64,000 nucleotides of DNA from Undibacterium piscinae (GCA_003970805.2 CP051152.1:620001-684000); one strand, 5' to 3'. Positions 35,470 to 45,289 are shown, counted from the first letter of the stretch. The notes: generated from the letters alone by a model not told the origin. A program made the numbers and translations.

Positions 35470-36237
35470 CTATTCCTTAACATAACAGGGGTAACGCGTC
35501 TGGGCCTCTAGCGCGGCGCTTAAGTCTAAGTCGTAAGTGACGAAAGGCTGCTCCAGTGTGGTTTGCGCGACGATTTCACCGTCGGGGCTCACTATCCAGC
35601 CCTGCGCGCAGGTATTTTCATCGGCATCGGGCGGCAAATGATTGGAAGTCAGTACCCAGGCACCACTACTAAATGCGGCTGCCTGCGTCGCAATCTGCCA
35701 CATCGCCTGATCGTCCGCCCCCGGATAATTGGCGCGCGGATTAACAATAAGCTGTGCGCCGGCGCGTCCGTACTGGCGTGCTCGTTCTAAAAACCAGATA
35801 TCGGTGCAGATCAGCATGCCGCATTGGGCCTGCGCCGTAGCGAATGTCTTAAATTCCCCTGCCCCTGGCTGATACCAACTGGCCTCCCAAAAACCTGCTT
35901 CGTCAGGCAGATAATGCTTGGTATGTATATCTTGATGCTTGCCATTTTCGGTAAGAAACCCCCGATTATGGCGGCGCCCGCCGGTACTCACTGGCCGCGT
36001 GCCGACGGTGGCGTAGGGCAAATCCATCAATTGGTGCAGATAGGCTTGATGCGTGTTCAGCGCTGCTTGCCATAGCTCAGCTTGATAATGTGGGCTGCCA
36101 CATAACCAGGGCGAAAATGGCAGCTCGGGCAAGACCAGTAACTCACTTTGCGATTGCTGCAGGTGTACCAACAAGCGCTTCCATTGGGAGGGAAACTTAT
36201 GCGTGGCGCTGGATAGCTCGCAGACCGTGACTTTCAT
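35470..36237 (-). CDS. Nitrilase-superfamily carbon-nitrogen hydrolase
   Basis: A 255-residue amidase-type protein. The Glu-Lys-Cys triad is visible: Glu38 in LLVLPELPFSPW, Lys107 in DIHTKHYLPDE and Cys144 in QCGMLICTDIWF. It is shorter than and divergent from the N-carbamoylputrescine amidase at 49.1 kb. It lies between a branched-chain-type binding protein and an MFS carrier on the same strand, suggesting uptake and hydrolysis of one nitrogen compound. The substrate is not predictable. Confidence 0.85.
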   Translation of the reverse strand: MKVTVCELSSATHKFPSQWKRLLVHLQQSQSELLVLPELPFSPWLCGSPHYQAELWQAALNTHQAYLHQLMDLPYATVGTRPVSTGGRRHNRGFLTENGKHQDIHTKHYLPDEAGFWEASWYQPGAGEFKTFATAQAQCGMLICTDIWFLERARQYGRAGAQLIVNPRANYPGADDQAMWQIATQAAAFSSGAWVLTSNHLPPDADENTCAQGWIVSPDGEIVAQTTLEQPFVTYDLDLSAALEAQTRYPCYVKE

Positions 36238-36264
36238 AATATTCTGTTCTTCTCTGTTGAGTCT

Positions 36265-37437
36265 TCAACGCACAAATTTACCGTCACGCCCTATCAATAC
36301 CAGCTCGACAAATTTTGAGCCTTCATGATGCTTGCCTGAAAAACGTAGCTGAAAATCGCCGAGATCAATGGGGCCCATACGCTCTGCCGTGTCGATAAAT
36401 TTTTCTCTGCTTAGATCGCGCCCAGTTTCCTTTAGAATCGCCACAAAGCTCTTGGCTGCCATATAACCTTCCAGGCTAGTGAAGTCGTACTCGGTCTTGC
36501 CAACTTTTTTCATGGCCTTACGATATTCTTCAACGATCGCAAACTTCGGACTCCACGGTGATGGCACGGCGTTCGAGATGACGACACCACTGCCTTCCTT
36601 GCCCAATGCTTCCGAAAGTGCACGGGCACCGACCAGTGACAAACTATAGAATTGCCCTTTGTAGCCGGCAAGTCGTAGTTGCTTAATTAAAGTCGCGCTG
36701 GAGCCATAGGTACTAGCGAGCAAAATCACCTCAGGTTTTTTTTCCATGAAAATATTCACGGCCTGACGGATATCAAAATCGTCTTCAAAATTGACGCTGG
36801 GTGGCACCATCGCGACGCAGCTTAAAGGCAGATTAATTTGTTTGAGCTCGGCTTTAATATTTTTGAGTATGCCTAGGCCATCACTATCGTTTTGGTAAAA
36901 TACCGCGACGTTGGCCACCTTGGAAATCGCCAGTTGCCTGACGATATACGCGGCCTCTTGTTCATAGCTTGCGCGCAGATTGAAGATGTAGCGATTAAAC
37001 GGAGTGCGCAAACTGGCCGCTCCTGAAAGCGACCCAAAAAACGGTACTTTGGCTTTGGTAAACAGCGGAATCGCCGCTTCGCTGGTGGCGCTGCCGACAT
37101 AGCCGAACAGGGCGAACACCTTATCTTGTTCTATCATTTGCCTGGTGTTTTCTAGCGCGCCAGCCGCCACATACATATCATCCTCTATTTGCAGTTCTAT
37201 CTTTCTGCCATACACCCCACCTTGTGCATTGATCGCATCGAAATACAGTTTGGCACCAAAATTCATCTGCACCCCGAGAACGGAGGCGGCACTAGAGATG
37301 GCGGCTGATTGCCCTAGCAGTATCCGTTCAGCACTGACCCCATTCTCGGCCTGTACTGAAAGGCTACTGACAAGCACTAAGGCGGAGATCAGACTACGGC
37401 ATGTAAAAGCTGGCGTTACAGATGAAAATTTCAGCAT
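36265..37437 (-). CDS. ABC transporter substrate-binding protein, Peripla_BP_6 (Liv) type
   Basis: A 390-residue periplasmic binding protein with a signal peptide ending near SVQA. The mature start (NGVSAERILLGQSAAISSAASVLGVQMNFG) and later segments (GYVGSATSEAAIPLFTKAKVPFFGSLSGAASLR) are those of branched-chain amino-acid/amide binding proteins. No cognate permease or ATPase gene is present nearby, unlike the polyamine Pot system to the right. It is the first gene of a possible operon with the nitrilase-like and MFS genes (27-base gap to the former). Confidence 0.85.
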   Translation of the reverse strand: MLKFSSVTPAFTCRSLISALVLVSSLSVQAENGVSAERILLGQSAAISSAASVLGVQMNFGAKLYFDAINAQGGVYGRKIELQIEDDMYVAAGALENTRQMIEQDKVFALFGYVGSATSEAAIPLFTKAKVPFFGSLSGAASLRTPFNRYIFNLRASYEQEAAYIVRQLAISKVANVAVFYQNDSDGLGILKNIKAELKQINLPLSCVAMVPPSVNFEDDFDIRQAVNIFMEKKPEVILLASTYGSSATLIKQLRLAGYKGQFYSLSLVGARALSEALGKEGSGVVISNAVPSPWSPKFAIVEEYRKAMKKVGKTEYDFTSLEGYMAAKSFVAILKETGRDLSREKFIDTAERMGPIDLGDFQLRFSGKHHEGSKFVELVLIGRDGKFVR

Positions 37438-37499
37438 GTGTGAACTTTCGGTTTTGTAGGCAGAGCCTCCGGCCGGAAACCCTGAAACGCTAAATAGAG

Positions 37500-38996
37500 C
37501 TAGCCGATACGCATCCAGGTGGTTTTCAGCTCGGTGTATTTATCAAACGCATGCAGCGATTTATCGCGTCCGTTGCCTGACTGTTTATAGCCGCCGAACG
37601 GCACCGTCATATCGTCTTCGTCATAGGCATTGACATGCACAGTGCCGGCTTTGAGTGCGCGTGCAGTCTGTATCGCTTTATTTAAATCTGAAGTCCAGAC
37701 TGCGGCTTGCAGGCCGTAGGGCGTGGCATTGGCCAGCCGTATTGCCTCCTGCAAATCGCTAAAGCCAAACACCGATAAGACGGGGCCAAAAATCTCTTCG
37801 CGTGCGATCGTCATGCTACTGTCTACACCGTCAAACAGCGTCGGCGAGACGTAGCAACCACCACTATCGCTGCGTTGTTGCACTCCGCCTGAGAGCAACT
37901 TTGCGCCTTCGGCATTGCCGGCAATCGATATTAACCCATCACTGACCTTGAGTTGGGTTGCATCGACAATCGCTCCCATGACGGTTGTTTTGTCCATGGA
38001 TCAGCGGGCTGGAAAGACCCGGCATCATTGCCAAGGCTCTTTCCAGGAATTCTGTCCCTTGATCGAGGCCTCGACCAAACAAGCGGAAGGGGCATTACAG
38101 CTTTACGCCCTGGTTGAAATAGATGGAGCCGATTTGCCGCTTCCACCGCTTCGTCCAATCAGGCAGTCGGCGCAGACAATGTTGGGCCGATTTGCCGCCC
38201 ACTCCGTCCAGGGCGCGCTTGAGATGATTGTCTGCCATTTGCAGAAATCTGCTACCGATTTGGTCGAGCCGGTAAAGCCTATGCAATCGACATCCATGTG
38301 CAAGGCCAAAGCACTACCAGCCTCATGTCCGTAACCGGGTACCACGTTAAAAACACCGGCAGGTATACCCGCTTCTAAAGCGATTTCTGCCATGCGCAAA
38401 GCAGTTAATGGCGATTTCTCGGACGGTTTTAACACCACGCTATTGCCCGCCGCCAGCGCAGGACCTAGTTTCCAACTAGCCATGATCATAGGATAGTTCC
38501 AGGGCACGATGGCAGCCACCACACCAACTGGTTCACGCGTGATCAGCGCCAGCGCAGAGTCGGCAGTTGGGGCGATTTCATCATAGATTTTATCAACGGC
38601 TTCGCCATACCAGCGTATGCAATTGGCACTGGCCGGTACATCGACGCTGAGGCTGTACTTGATAGGCTTACCCATATCCAGGGTTTCTAATAAGGCCAAC
38701 TCTTCACGATTTTGCAGCAGCAAATCGGCAAATTTAATCAGGGTACGTTTACGCTCTGTTGGCGCTAAGCCGGCCCAACGCCTATCGTCAAAAGCACTAC
38801 GTGCCGCCACCACCGCTTTGTCGACATCGGCAACATCGCAACGTGCGACGGACGCCAGATTGCGCCCATCGATAGGTGAAATACAATCAAAGACGGCGCC
38901 AGACTCGGCCGCCACACGTTGCCCATTGATGAAGGCACGGCCATCTATTTTTAGCTGAGCGGCACGCTCATGCCACTGTGTTGTTTGGATTTGCAT
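37500..38996 (-). pseudogene. puuC: Frameshifted gamma-aminobutyraldehyde dehydrogenase (PuuC-like)
   Basis: The N-terminal half (38996 to about 38285) reads as an intact aldehyde dehydrogenase, from the Rossmann region VVAAIVPWNYPMIMASWKLGPALAAGNSVVLKPSEKSP to CIGFTGSTK. The C-terminal part (about 37997 to 37500) is also intact, with EEIFGPVLSVFGF. Between them, about 290 bases hold several small indels. The expected ELGGKSPNIVCADCPDLDEAVEAA and FNQGQ-C segments appear in three different frames (ALDGVGGKSAQHC; NRPNIVCADC; MDEAVEAANR; SIYFNQG). The catalytic Cys and Glu are thus lost from any one frame. The enzyme would oxidise 4-aminobutyraldehyde from the adjacent aminotransferase. Sequencing error in this patch is an alternative. 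Confidence 0.85.
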
Positions 38997-39077
38997 CTAT
39001 TTACTCCATGACGGTAAGTCGCTAGCGTCTGCTCACTATGAGCAGCCTAGAAAAATTGGTTAGGTCTGGCAAATCTG

Positions 39078-39104
39078 CGCGGCATGGGAAAATCCCATGC
39101 CGCG
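39078..39104 (-). terminator. Hairpin terminator between potI and the dehydrogenase remnant
   Basis: A perfect 11-bp stem CGCGGCATGGG/CCCATGCCGCG with an AAAAT loop, about 20 bases after the potI stop. On the plus strand TTTTA follows directly; in the operon direction the T tract is weak. Confidence 0.65.
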
Positions 39105-39123
39105 TTTTACTAAGTGGCTATTT

Positions 39124-39945
39124 TCAAGAGGTGGCTAACTGCCTTAAGCGCAAGCGTTCTGCTCTCGCCATATAAAAACTAGAAGCGATCACCGCGATGC
39201 TGACCACCAGGATAGTCAAGGCCGCCACTGCATTTACTCTAGGATCTAAGCCTAAACGGGCACGCGAGAAAATCACCAAAGGCATGGTGGTGGCACCTGG
39301 TCCCGACAAAAATGCGGTGAGAACGACATCGTCCAATGACAGCGTAAAGGTCAGGAGCCAGGCCGAACCTAGGGACTGCAGGATATTTGGCAAAGTCACC
39401 AGAAAGAATACCTGGTGCGGCCGACACCCCAAATCCATGGCGGCCTCTTCCAAAGATTTATTCATCTCCCGCAAACGCGACTGTATGACTACCGTGGCAT
39501 ATGCCATCCCTAATAAAGTATGGCCTATCCAGATCGTGACCAAACCACGCTCCGGAGCACCAAACGTCTTTTGCAATGCCACCATAAATAACAGCAAGGA
39601 CAGACCAATAATGACTTCGGGCATGACCAGCGGCGCACTGACCATGCCACTAAATAGAGTACGGCCAAAAAAACGACTGTATTTTTCGAGTACAAAGGCG
39701 GCAAAAGTCCCCAAGATGACTGAGGTACAGGCGGTCATAACGGCGATTTTCATCGAAAGAATAAACCCAGCGATGATTTCGCTATCCTGCGCAAGTGCGG
39801 TATACCAATGAGTAGAGAAACTGTTCCAGATCATGTCCTCCCTAGAGCTATTGAAAGAAAACACGATCAATACCAGGATAGGGAGATATAAAAATAGATA
39901 GCCTATCGATAACCAGCTACGTCCAAAAAAGCGATATCCGTTCAT
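39124..39945 (-). CDS. potI: Putrescine ABC transporter permease PotI
   Basis: A 273-residue inner-membrane permease with six hydrophobic segments. The EAA-type coupling loop is EEAAMDLGCRPHQVFFLVTLPNI. Start chosen at 39945 (MNGYRFFGRSWLSIGYLFLYLPIL) because it overlaps the potH stop by four bases (ATGA) and begins just before the first helix, though the frame is open further upstream. With PotF, PotG and PotH it forms a type-I importer for putrescine or spermidine. Confidence 0.9.
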   Translation of the reverse strand: MNGYRFFGRSWLSIGYLFLYLPILVLIVFSFNSSREDMIWNSFSTHWYTALAQDSEIIAGFILSMKIAVMTACTSVILGTFAAFVLEKYSRFFGRTLFSGMVSAPLVMPEVIIGLSLLLFMVALQKTFGAPERGLVTIWIGHTLLGMAYATVVIQSRLREMNKSLEEAAMDLGCRPHQVFFLVTLPNILQSLGSAWLLTFTLSLDDVVLTAFLSGPGATTMPLVIFSRARLGLDPRVNAVAALTILVVSIAVIASSFYMARAERLRLRQLATS

Positions 39946-40868
39946 AGTCCACTCATTTCTTGCTTGGCTTGGTATTTGTTGAAAATACCCATAGGTAATA
40001 AGATCAGCAAAATCATCACCACCGTGACCGCTGAGGCCATAGGCCAATCATTGTTACTAAAGAATTCGTCAAACAACACCCGTCCTATCATCAAAGTCTC
40101 CGGGCCACCGAGCAATTCAGGGATGGTGTATTCACCTATGCAGGGGATGAAGACCAGCATAGAGCCGGCGATGATGCCGGATTTCGATAGCGGCACGGTG
40201 ATACGCCAAAATGCCTGCCATGGGCTAGCCCCCAGATCGGCAGCAGCTTCCAGATAACGCACATCGAGTTTTACCAAGTTGGCGTACAGCGGCAAGATCA
40301 TGAAAGGCAGATAGCCATACACCATCCCTAAAGCTAAGGAAAATGAGGTATTCATCATGTGGATAGGGTTATCGATTAAACCCATGGAAAGCAGCAAGTG
40401 ATTCAATAAGCCGTTATTTGCCAAAATCCCCTTCCAGGCATAGATACGCAGTAAGAAAGAGGTCCAGAATGGCAGCATGACCAACATCATTAAGGTATCG
40501 CGTCGACTCGGTTTGGCGCGCGCCATAAAATAGGCAAATGGGTAACCAAAGAACAAACACAGTAGCGTCGTAATCAACGCAAATTTCAATGAATTGAGGT
40601 AGGTAAACAGATAGAGATTATCTTCAGCGATAAAAAAATAGCTGGCAAATCTCAATTTTAAATTTGCCACACCATTGGTATAACTCCAGATGCTACCGAA
40701 AGGATCGATGCTATCGCCCATATCAGTCACACTGAGTTTGAGCACAATAAGAAAGGGAAGCAAAAACACCAGCAGCAGCCAGACGTAGGGAATCCCTATG
40801 ACCAGATGGCGCCCGCTGAGAGCCCGCAAGCGCAGCACTCCGAATAAATTTGAAAATATAGTTTTCAT
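39942..40868 (-). CDS. potH: Putrescine ABC transporter permease PotH
   Basis: A 308-residue permease with six membrane helices. The first begins at IGIPYVWLLLVFLLPFLIVLKLS, and the EAA loop is EAAADLGASPWQAFWRITVPLS. The ATG at 40868 has GAGGA just upstream and lies 14 bases after the potG stop. Its stop overlaps the potI start. The motif order and neighbours support the PotH assignment over other polyamine/spermidine permeases. Confidence 0.9.
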   Translation of the reverse strand: MKTIFSNLFGVLRLRALSGRHLVIGIPYVWLLLVFLLPFLIVLKLSVTDMGDSIDPFGSIWSYTNGVANLKLRFASYFFIAEDNLYLFTYLNSLKFALITTLLCLFFGYPFAYFMARAKPSRRDTLMMLVMLPFWTSFLLRIYAWKGILANNGLLNHLLLSMGLIDNPIHMMNTSFSLALGMVYGYLPFMILPLYANLVKLDVRYLEAAADLGASPWQAFWRITVPLSKSGIIAGSMLVFIPCIGEYTIPELLGGPETLMIGRVLFDEFFSNNDWPMASAVTVVMILLILLPMGIFNKYQAKQEMSGL

Positions 40869-40882
40869 AGCATCCTCGCTGC

Positions 40883-42022
40883 TTATTGGGTCAACACCAC
40901 AAGATTGTCCGGACTCCATCTGGCGTAGATTTTTTCGCCTAGCTTGAGTTGATGAGAGGAAAATCGGTCAGAGTTGGCGATGCTCGCTTTCAATAACAAG
41001 CCGCTACGCAATTTAATATGGTAGATCGTGTAACTCCCCAGATAGGCCCAATCGACCAAGCTGCCCTCAACACAGTTATATAAACCTTGGCCTAAATCCT
41101 GAGGCTCGTTAAAACTAATGATGATTTTTTCCGGGCGTATCCCAACTGAAACTGGCATACCTAAGTTGCCGCTAATTCCATGCCCTACATAGTGTTTGCA
41201 CTCCGGCGTTTGCACCACCACGTGATCGGGTTCATCTTCGATCAACTTGCCATCAAACAGATTGATGTTGCCTATGAAGTCAGCGACGAAACGGCAATTC
41301 GGCGTTTCGTAAATTTCTCTAGGTTTGCCCACTTGCGCAATTTGTCCATGGCTCATCACCGCGACGCGTGAGGCCATGGTCATCGCTTCTTCCTGGTCAT
41401 GCGTCACCATCACGCAAGTGACGCCCACTTTTTCTATGATGTTGACCAACTCCAACTGGGTTTCTTCGCGCAACTTCTTATCTAGGGCCGCTAAGGGTTC
41501 ATCAAGCAAAAGTAATTGCGGCCTCTTGGCCAAGCTGCGCGCTAAAGCGACGCGCTGCTGCTGGCCGCCCGACATTTGATGTGGCTTGCGTTTGCCGAAG
41601 GATTTTAACTGCACCAGATCAAGCATCTTATCGACGCGATCCGCGACTTCATCTCGCTTCATGCCATCGCGGCGTAAGCCGAAAGCGATGTTGTCCCATA
41701 CGCTCAAATGCGGAAACAGCGCATATGACTGAAACATCATATTGATAGGCCGCTCATAGGCGGGCGCACCGACGATATTTTTTCCGTTCAGTAAGATCTG
41801 CCCGGAAGTCGGCGTTTCAAAACCGGCCAGCATGCGTAGTAAGGTAGATTTTCCACAACCAGAGCTACCGAGTAAGGCGAAAATCTCGCCTTTCTGAATC
41901 GAGATCGAGACATCATCGACCGCCCGTACTCCGTCAAACTCTTTGACCAGATTACGGATCACTAAGAAGGCTTTCTCATCCTTGGATGAGGGAACTACGT
42001 CGGGTTTTTTATTGGTTGCCAT
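40883..42022 (-). CDS. potG: Putrescine ABC transporter ATPase PotG
   Basis: A 379-residue ATP-binding protein. Walker A is GSSGCGKST, the signature MSGGQQQRVALARSLAKRP, Walker B LLLLDEPLAALD, and the H-loop VTHDQEEA. The C-terminal third is the TOBE regulatory domain typical of PotA/PotG. The frame is open to a GTG at 42091; the ATG at 42022 gives the usual length. It lies between the aminotransferase gene and potH on the same strand and energises the PotHI permease. Confidence 0.92.
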   Translation of the reverse strand: MATNKKPDVVPSSKDEKAFLVIRNLVKEFDGVRAVDDVSISIQKGEIFALLGSSGCGKSTLLRMLAGFETPTSGQILLNGKNIVGAPAYERPINMMFQSYALFPHLSVWDNIAFGLRRDGMKRDEVADRVDKMLDLVQLKSFGKRKPHQMSGGQQQRVALARSLAKRPQLLLLDEPLAALDKKLREETQLELVNIIEKVGVTCVMVTHDQEEAMTMASRVAVMSHGQIAQVGKPREIYETPNCRFVADFIGNINLFDGKLIEDEPDHVVVQTPECKHYVGHGISGNLGMPVSVGIRPEKIIISFNEPQDLGQGLYNCVEGSLVDWAYLGSYTIYHIKLRSGLLLKASIANSDRFSSHQLKLGEKIYARWSPDNLVVLTQ

Positions 42023-42112
42023 GACAGATTTGGTACTTTCAAAATTGGAGATTATGTGAAGCGACTTCACATCTTTCTTGTAGGGCGCCACACACTGGCA
42101 GCATTGCCTAGA

Positions 42113-43549
42113 CTAAAGGTAGTTGCGCTGTTGCAGATCGGCCAGCGTCTCATCCAGACAAAAACGGATCAAGGCGATCATCTCGTCGATCTGCGCAATA
42201 GTCATAGTCAAAGGAGGAGAGACAATCATACGATTGCCAACCGCGCGCATAATCATGCCGTGCTTAAACATGTGGTCGCGACAGATCTGCCCCACCCCAA
42301 GGTCTTTCGGGAACATCTGCATATCAAAAATATTTTCGGCTTTTTCTTTGACTAAAACCAAGGCCGCTAAAAATCCGCAGGTATCGACCATACCAACCAG
42401 GGGATGGTCAAGCAGACTGTCAAATCCTTGCTTCAGATACGGCCCAGTTTCGTCCCGAACTTGCTCTATAATTTTTTCTTCGCGCAAAATGCGAATATTC
42501 TCGAGTGCCGCCGCGCATGCAACCGGGTGGCCAGAGTAGGTGAAGCCATGGTTGAAGTCGCCGCCTTTTTCTATCAGCACCTGGGCCACCTTATCGCCTA
42601 CCATCACACCGCCCAGCGGCAAATAACCGGACGTGACCCCTTTGGCAAAGGTCATTAAATCGGCCTTGATTTCGAAATGTTCGGAGCCGAACCAGCACCC
42701 TACGCGACCGAAGCCACAGATGACTTCGTCGACGATCAGCAAAATATCGTATTTGCTACAGATGCGCTGAATTTCCGGCCAATAGGTAGCAGGCGGGATA
42801 ATGACACCACCGGCGCCCTGCAAAGGCTCGGCAATAAAAGCGGCGACCTGGTCGGCACCAACTTCCAGAATTTTATCTTCTAACCATGAAGCGGCTTTTA
42901 GCCCAAATTCATCCTGCGTTAAGCCCTTGCCGCCTTCCAAATAGTAAGGTTGGCCTATATGTACTATGCCAGGAATAGGCAAGCTGCCTTGCGCGTGCAT
43001 TGCTGACATGCCGCCGAGCGAGGCGCCCGCTACGGTGCTGCCGTGATAGGCATTGTGACGACTGATAATCACATGGCGTTCGCTATAACCGAGCAAATCC
43101 CAATAGCGACGCACCATGCGTAGATTGGTATCATTCGCTTCGGAACCGGAACCGGTAAAGAAGACATGCTTGAATTGGGGCGGTGAAATTTCGACCAAGG
43201 CCTTGGCCAATTCCACCGCAGGAATATTCGTGGTATTGAAAAAGCTATTATAGAAAGGCAGTTGCTGCATTTGCGTATACACCGCATCTGAGATACTTTT
43301 GCGGCCATAACCGACGTTGACGCACCATAGGCCCGCCATGCCATCTAAGATACGCTTGCCTTGGCTATCCCAAAGATAAATATCCTGCGCTTCGACGATG
43401 ACCTGAGCTCCGCGATTTGCCAAAGCTTTGAAATTGGTAAACGGATGTAGATAATGCGCCGTATCCATGGCCTGAATAGCTTCAGTGTTGTAGTGCACTT
43501 GCTGCGGTGTCGAGACCACGGCTAGGGCTGCCAGTGTATTTGATTTCAT
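42113..43549 (-). CDS. spuC: Putrescine-pyruvate aminotransferase, SpuC-like
   Basis: A 478-residue class-III, PLP-dependent aminotransferase. The start region MDTAHYLHPFTNFKALANRGAQVI and GMAGLWCVNVGYGRK fit the SpuC/polyamine-transaminase group. The PLP-binding Lys is in MTFAKGVTSGYLPLGGVMV and the Asp in LLIVDEVICGFGR. It would convert putrescine (or cadaverine) plus pyruvate to 4-aminobutyraldehyde and alanine in the cytosol. AGGTGAAA precedes the ATG. Its product should feed the aldehyde dehydrogenase at 37.5-39.0 kb, which is broken. Confidence 0.9.
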   Translation of the reverse strand: MKSNTLAALAVVSTPQQVHYNTEAIQAMDTAHYLHPFTNFKALANRGAQVIVEAQDIYLWDSQGKRILDGMAGLWCVNVGYGRKSISDAVYTQMQQLPFYNSFFNTTNIPAVELAKALVEISPPQFKHVFFTGSGSEANDTNLRMVRRYWDLLGYSERHVIISRHNAYHGSTVAGASLGGMSAMHAQGSLPIPGIVHIGQPYYLEGGKGLTQDEFGLKAASWLEDKILEVGADQVAAFIAEPLQGAGGVIIPPATYWPEIQRICSKYDILLIVDEVICGFGRVGCWFGSEHFEIKADLMTFAKGVTSGYLPLGGVMVGDKVAQVLIEKGGDFNHGFTYSGHPVACAAALENIRILREEKIIEQVRDETGPYLKQGFDSLLDHPLVGMVDTCGFLAALVLVKEKAENIFDMQMFPKDLGVGQICRDHMFKHGMIMRAVGNRMIVSPPLTMTIAQIDEMIALIRFCLDETLADLQQRNYL

Positions 43550-43638
43550 GTTTCACCTAATTGTTGAATACCGGACAAAGCCGCGGATGTGGCGCTGGCG
43601 TTTGTCTAAATTTCAAAAAATAAAACGAGTTAATCCTA

Positions 43639-43663
43639 TTCCTTCGCTTTGCTGGCGAAGGAA
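43639..43663 (-). terminator. Hairpin after the puuA-like gene
   Basis: A 9-bp stem TTCCTTCGC/GCGAAGGAA with a 7-base loop, 26 bases after the puuA stop. A T-rich stretch (TTTTATTTTTT) lies about 12 bases beyond it in the operon direction, so termination efficiency is uncertain. Confidence 0.45.
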
Positions 43664-43688
43664 GTGATGTAGTGAGAAGCTAGTGGTT

Positions 43689-45059
43689 TTAAACGTGCAG
43701 CAGCAGGTGCTCACGCTCCCAGGGACTGATGACTGTCATGAACTCTTGATGCTCCAGATCTTTGATGGCGCAATACACGTCAATGAAACGCTCACCCAGT
43801 ACGCTACGCAGCTTGGTCTCGGCGCGCAGTGCCTGCAACGCCTCAGGCAAACCCTGTGGCAATTCAAATTTCAGGTCATACGCACTACCAACCATGATCG
43901 GTGTCGGTTCCAGTTGCTCGGTCATGCCGAGATAACCGCAGGCCAGTGTCACAGCCAGTGCCAGATAAGGATTGGCATCGGCACCGATAATGCGATTTTC
44001 TACCCGCCTATCTTGCGCGCCCGACTCAGGTACACGAAACCCTACGGTACGATTATCCAAACCCCACTGGATATTGATAGGCGCAGCCGTGTGGCGCACG
44101 ATGCGACGATACGAATTAACATAAGGGGCAACGATCGCCATCGCCGCAGGCATATAGCGCTGCAAGCCAGCGATGTAATGTTTAAAAATTGGCGCCGCCG
44201 AGCCATCCAGATTACTGAAAATATTCAAGCCGGTCTTGGCGTCAACCACGCTTTGGTGTACATGCATGGCCGAGCCTGGCTCGCCCATCATGGGTTTGGC
44301 CATGAAGGTGGCATACATATCGTGCTTCAAAGCCGCTTCCCGCAGGGTGCGCTTAAAAAAGAACACTTTATCGGCCAAGCCTAAAGGATCGCCGTGCAGG
44401 AAATTGATTTCCATCTGACCGGCACCGATCTCATGTATCAAGGTATCGACATCGAGATTCATCAGCTCGCAGTAATCGTAAATATCTTCGAACAAGGGAT
44501 CGAATTCGTTGACAGCATCAATGCTATATACCTGGCGACTGGTTTCGGCGCGGCCACTACGTCCTACCGGCGGCTTCAAAGGCAAATCGGGATCGGTATT
44601 TTTAGCCGTCAGATAAAATTCCAATTCTGGTGCCACGACAGGTTTCCAACCTTTGTCGGCGTACAGTTTCAAGACCTTACGTAATACCGAGCGAGGAGCA
44701 AAATCGACCAACATCCCATCCGAGAAAAAACAATCATGGATGACTTGCGCGGTCGGGTCTGTGGCCCATGGCACCATGGTAATGGTCGTTGGGTCGGCCT
44801 TTAAGATCATGTCCCTATCGGTTGATGAGATAGCTCTATCGTAAGGGCCATCATCGGTAGGATAGTTGCCAGTGACGGTCATGCCCAGCACTGCCTCGGG
44901 GATACGCATGCCACGCTCTTGCGTGAATTTACCTCGAGGTAAAATTTTACCGCGCGCCACTCCAGTCAGATCGGGCACTAAACATTCAATTTCTGTCACG
45001 CGCTTTTCGTTGAGCCACAGATCCATATCGGTGTACGAAAAATTTTCATGTATAGACAT
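43689..45059 (-). CDS. puuA: Glutamate-putrescine ligase (PuuA/SpuI-like glutamine synthetase)
   Basis: A 456-residue glutamine-synthetase-fold ligase. The N-terminus (VTEIECLVPDLTGVARGKILPRGKF) is diagnostic of the PuuA group. Catalytic-domain segments include GAGQMEINFLHGDPLGLADKVF, MAKPMMGEPGSAMHVHQS and RIVRHTAAPINIQWGLDNRTVGFRVP. The Tyr-adenylylation loop of GlnA is not seen. It would make gamma-glutamylputrescine from putrescine, glutamate and ATP. The puuD-like gene is decayed and no puuB is in the window, so the downstream part of this route is not complete here. Confidence 0.9.
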   Translation of the reverse strand: MSIHENFSYTDMDLWLNEKRVTEIECLVPDLTGVARGKILPRGKFTQERGMRIPEAVLGMTVTGNYPTDDGPYDRAISSTDRDMILKADPTTITMVPWATDPTAQVIHDCFFSDGMLVDFAPRSVLRKVLKLYADKGWKPVVAPELEFYLTAKNTDPDLPLKPPVGRSGRAETSRQVYSIDAVNEFDPLFEDIYDYCELMNLDVDTLIHEIGAGQMEINFLHGDPLGLADKVFFFKRTLREAALKHDMYATFMAKPMMGEPGSAMHVHQSVVDAKTGLNIFSNLDGSAAPIFKHYIAGLQRYMPAAMAIVAPYVNSYRRIVRHTAAPINIQWGLDNRTVGFRVPESGAQDRRVENRIIGADANPYLALAVTLACGYLGMTEQLEPTPIMVGSAYDLKFELPQGLPEALQALRAETKLRSVLGERFIDVYCAIKDLEHQEFMTVISPWEREHLLLHV

Positions 45060-45251
45060 TTTTTACTCGTTTCTTTTTGCGCCGCTTTTCCGCTGCGTTT
45101 TTCACTGCATTTTATGACGAATGTTCGCGTCGTTTCCGAGCGCGAGTCTAGGCTCGTTGCGTGCTGCACCAACTAGCCTAGATAGATCCAGCAAGTATTC
45201 ATAGATAGAGGGAATTCAAAACCATACAAACACCGACTCTGAAGTGACGAA

Positions 45252-45289
45252 AATACCTACCGAGCTCAACTTCGAGCTCGGTAGGTATT
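45252..45289 (-). terminator. Rho-independent terminator of the porin gene
   Basis: A perfect 16-bp stem AATACCTACCGAGCTC/GAGCTCGGTAGGTATT with a six-base loop, starting eight bases after the porin stop. On the minus strand it runs into GTATTTTCG. Confidence 0.82.

Noticed and set aside
37500..38996. Two separate genes (N-terminal and C-terminal dehydrogenase proteins)
   Set aside because: The two halves together make one aldehyde dehydrogenase, and the missing middle is present in shifted frames. A split functional enzyme would lack its catalytic Cys.
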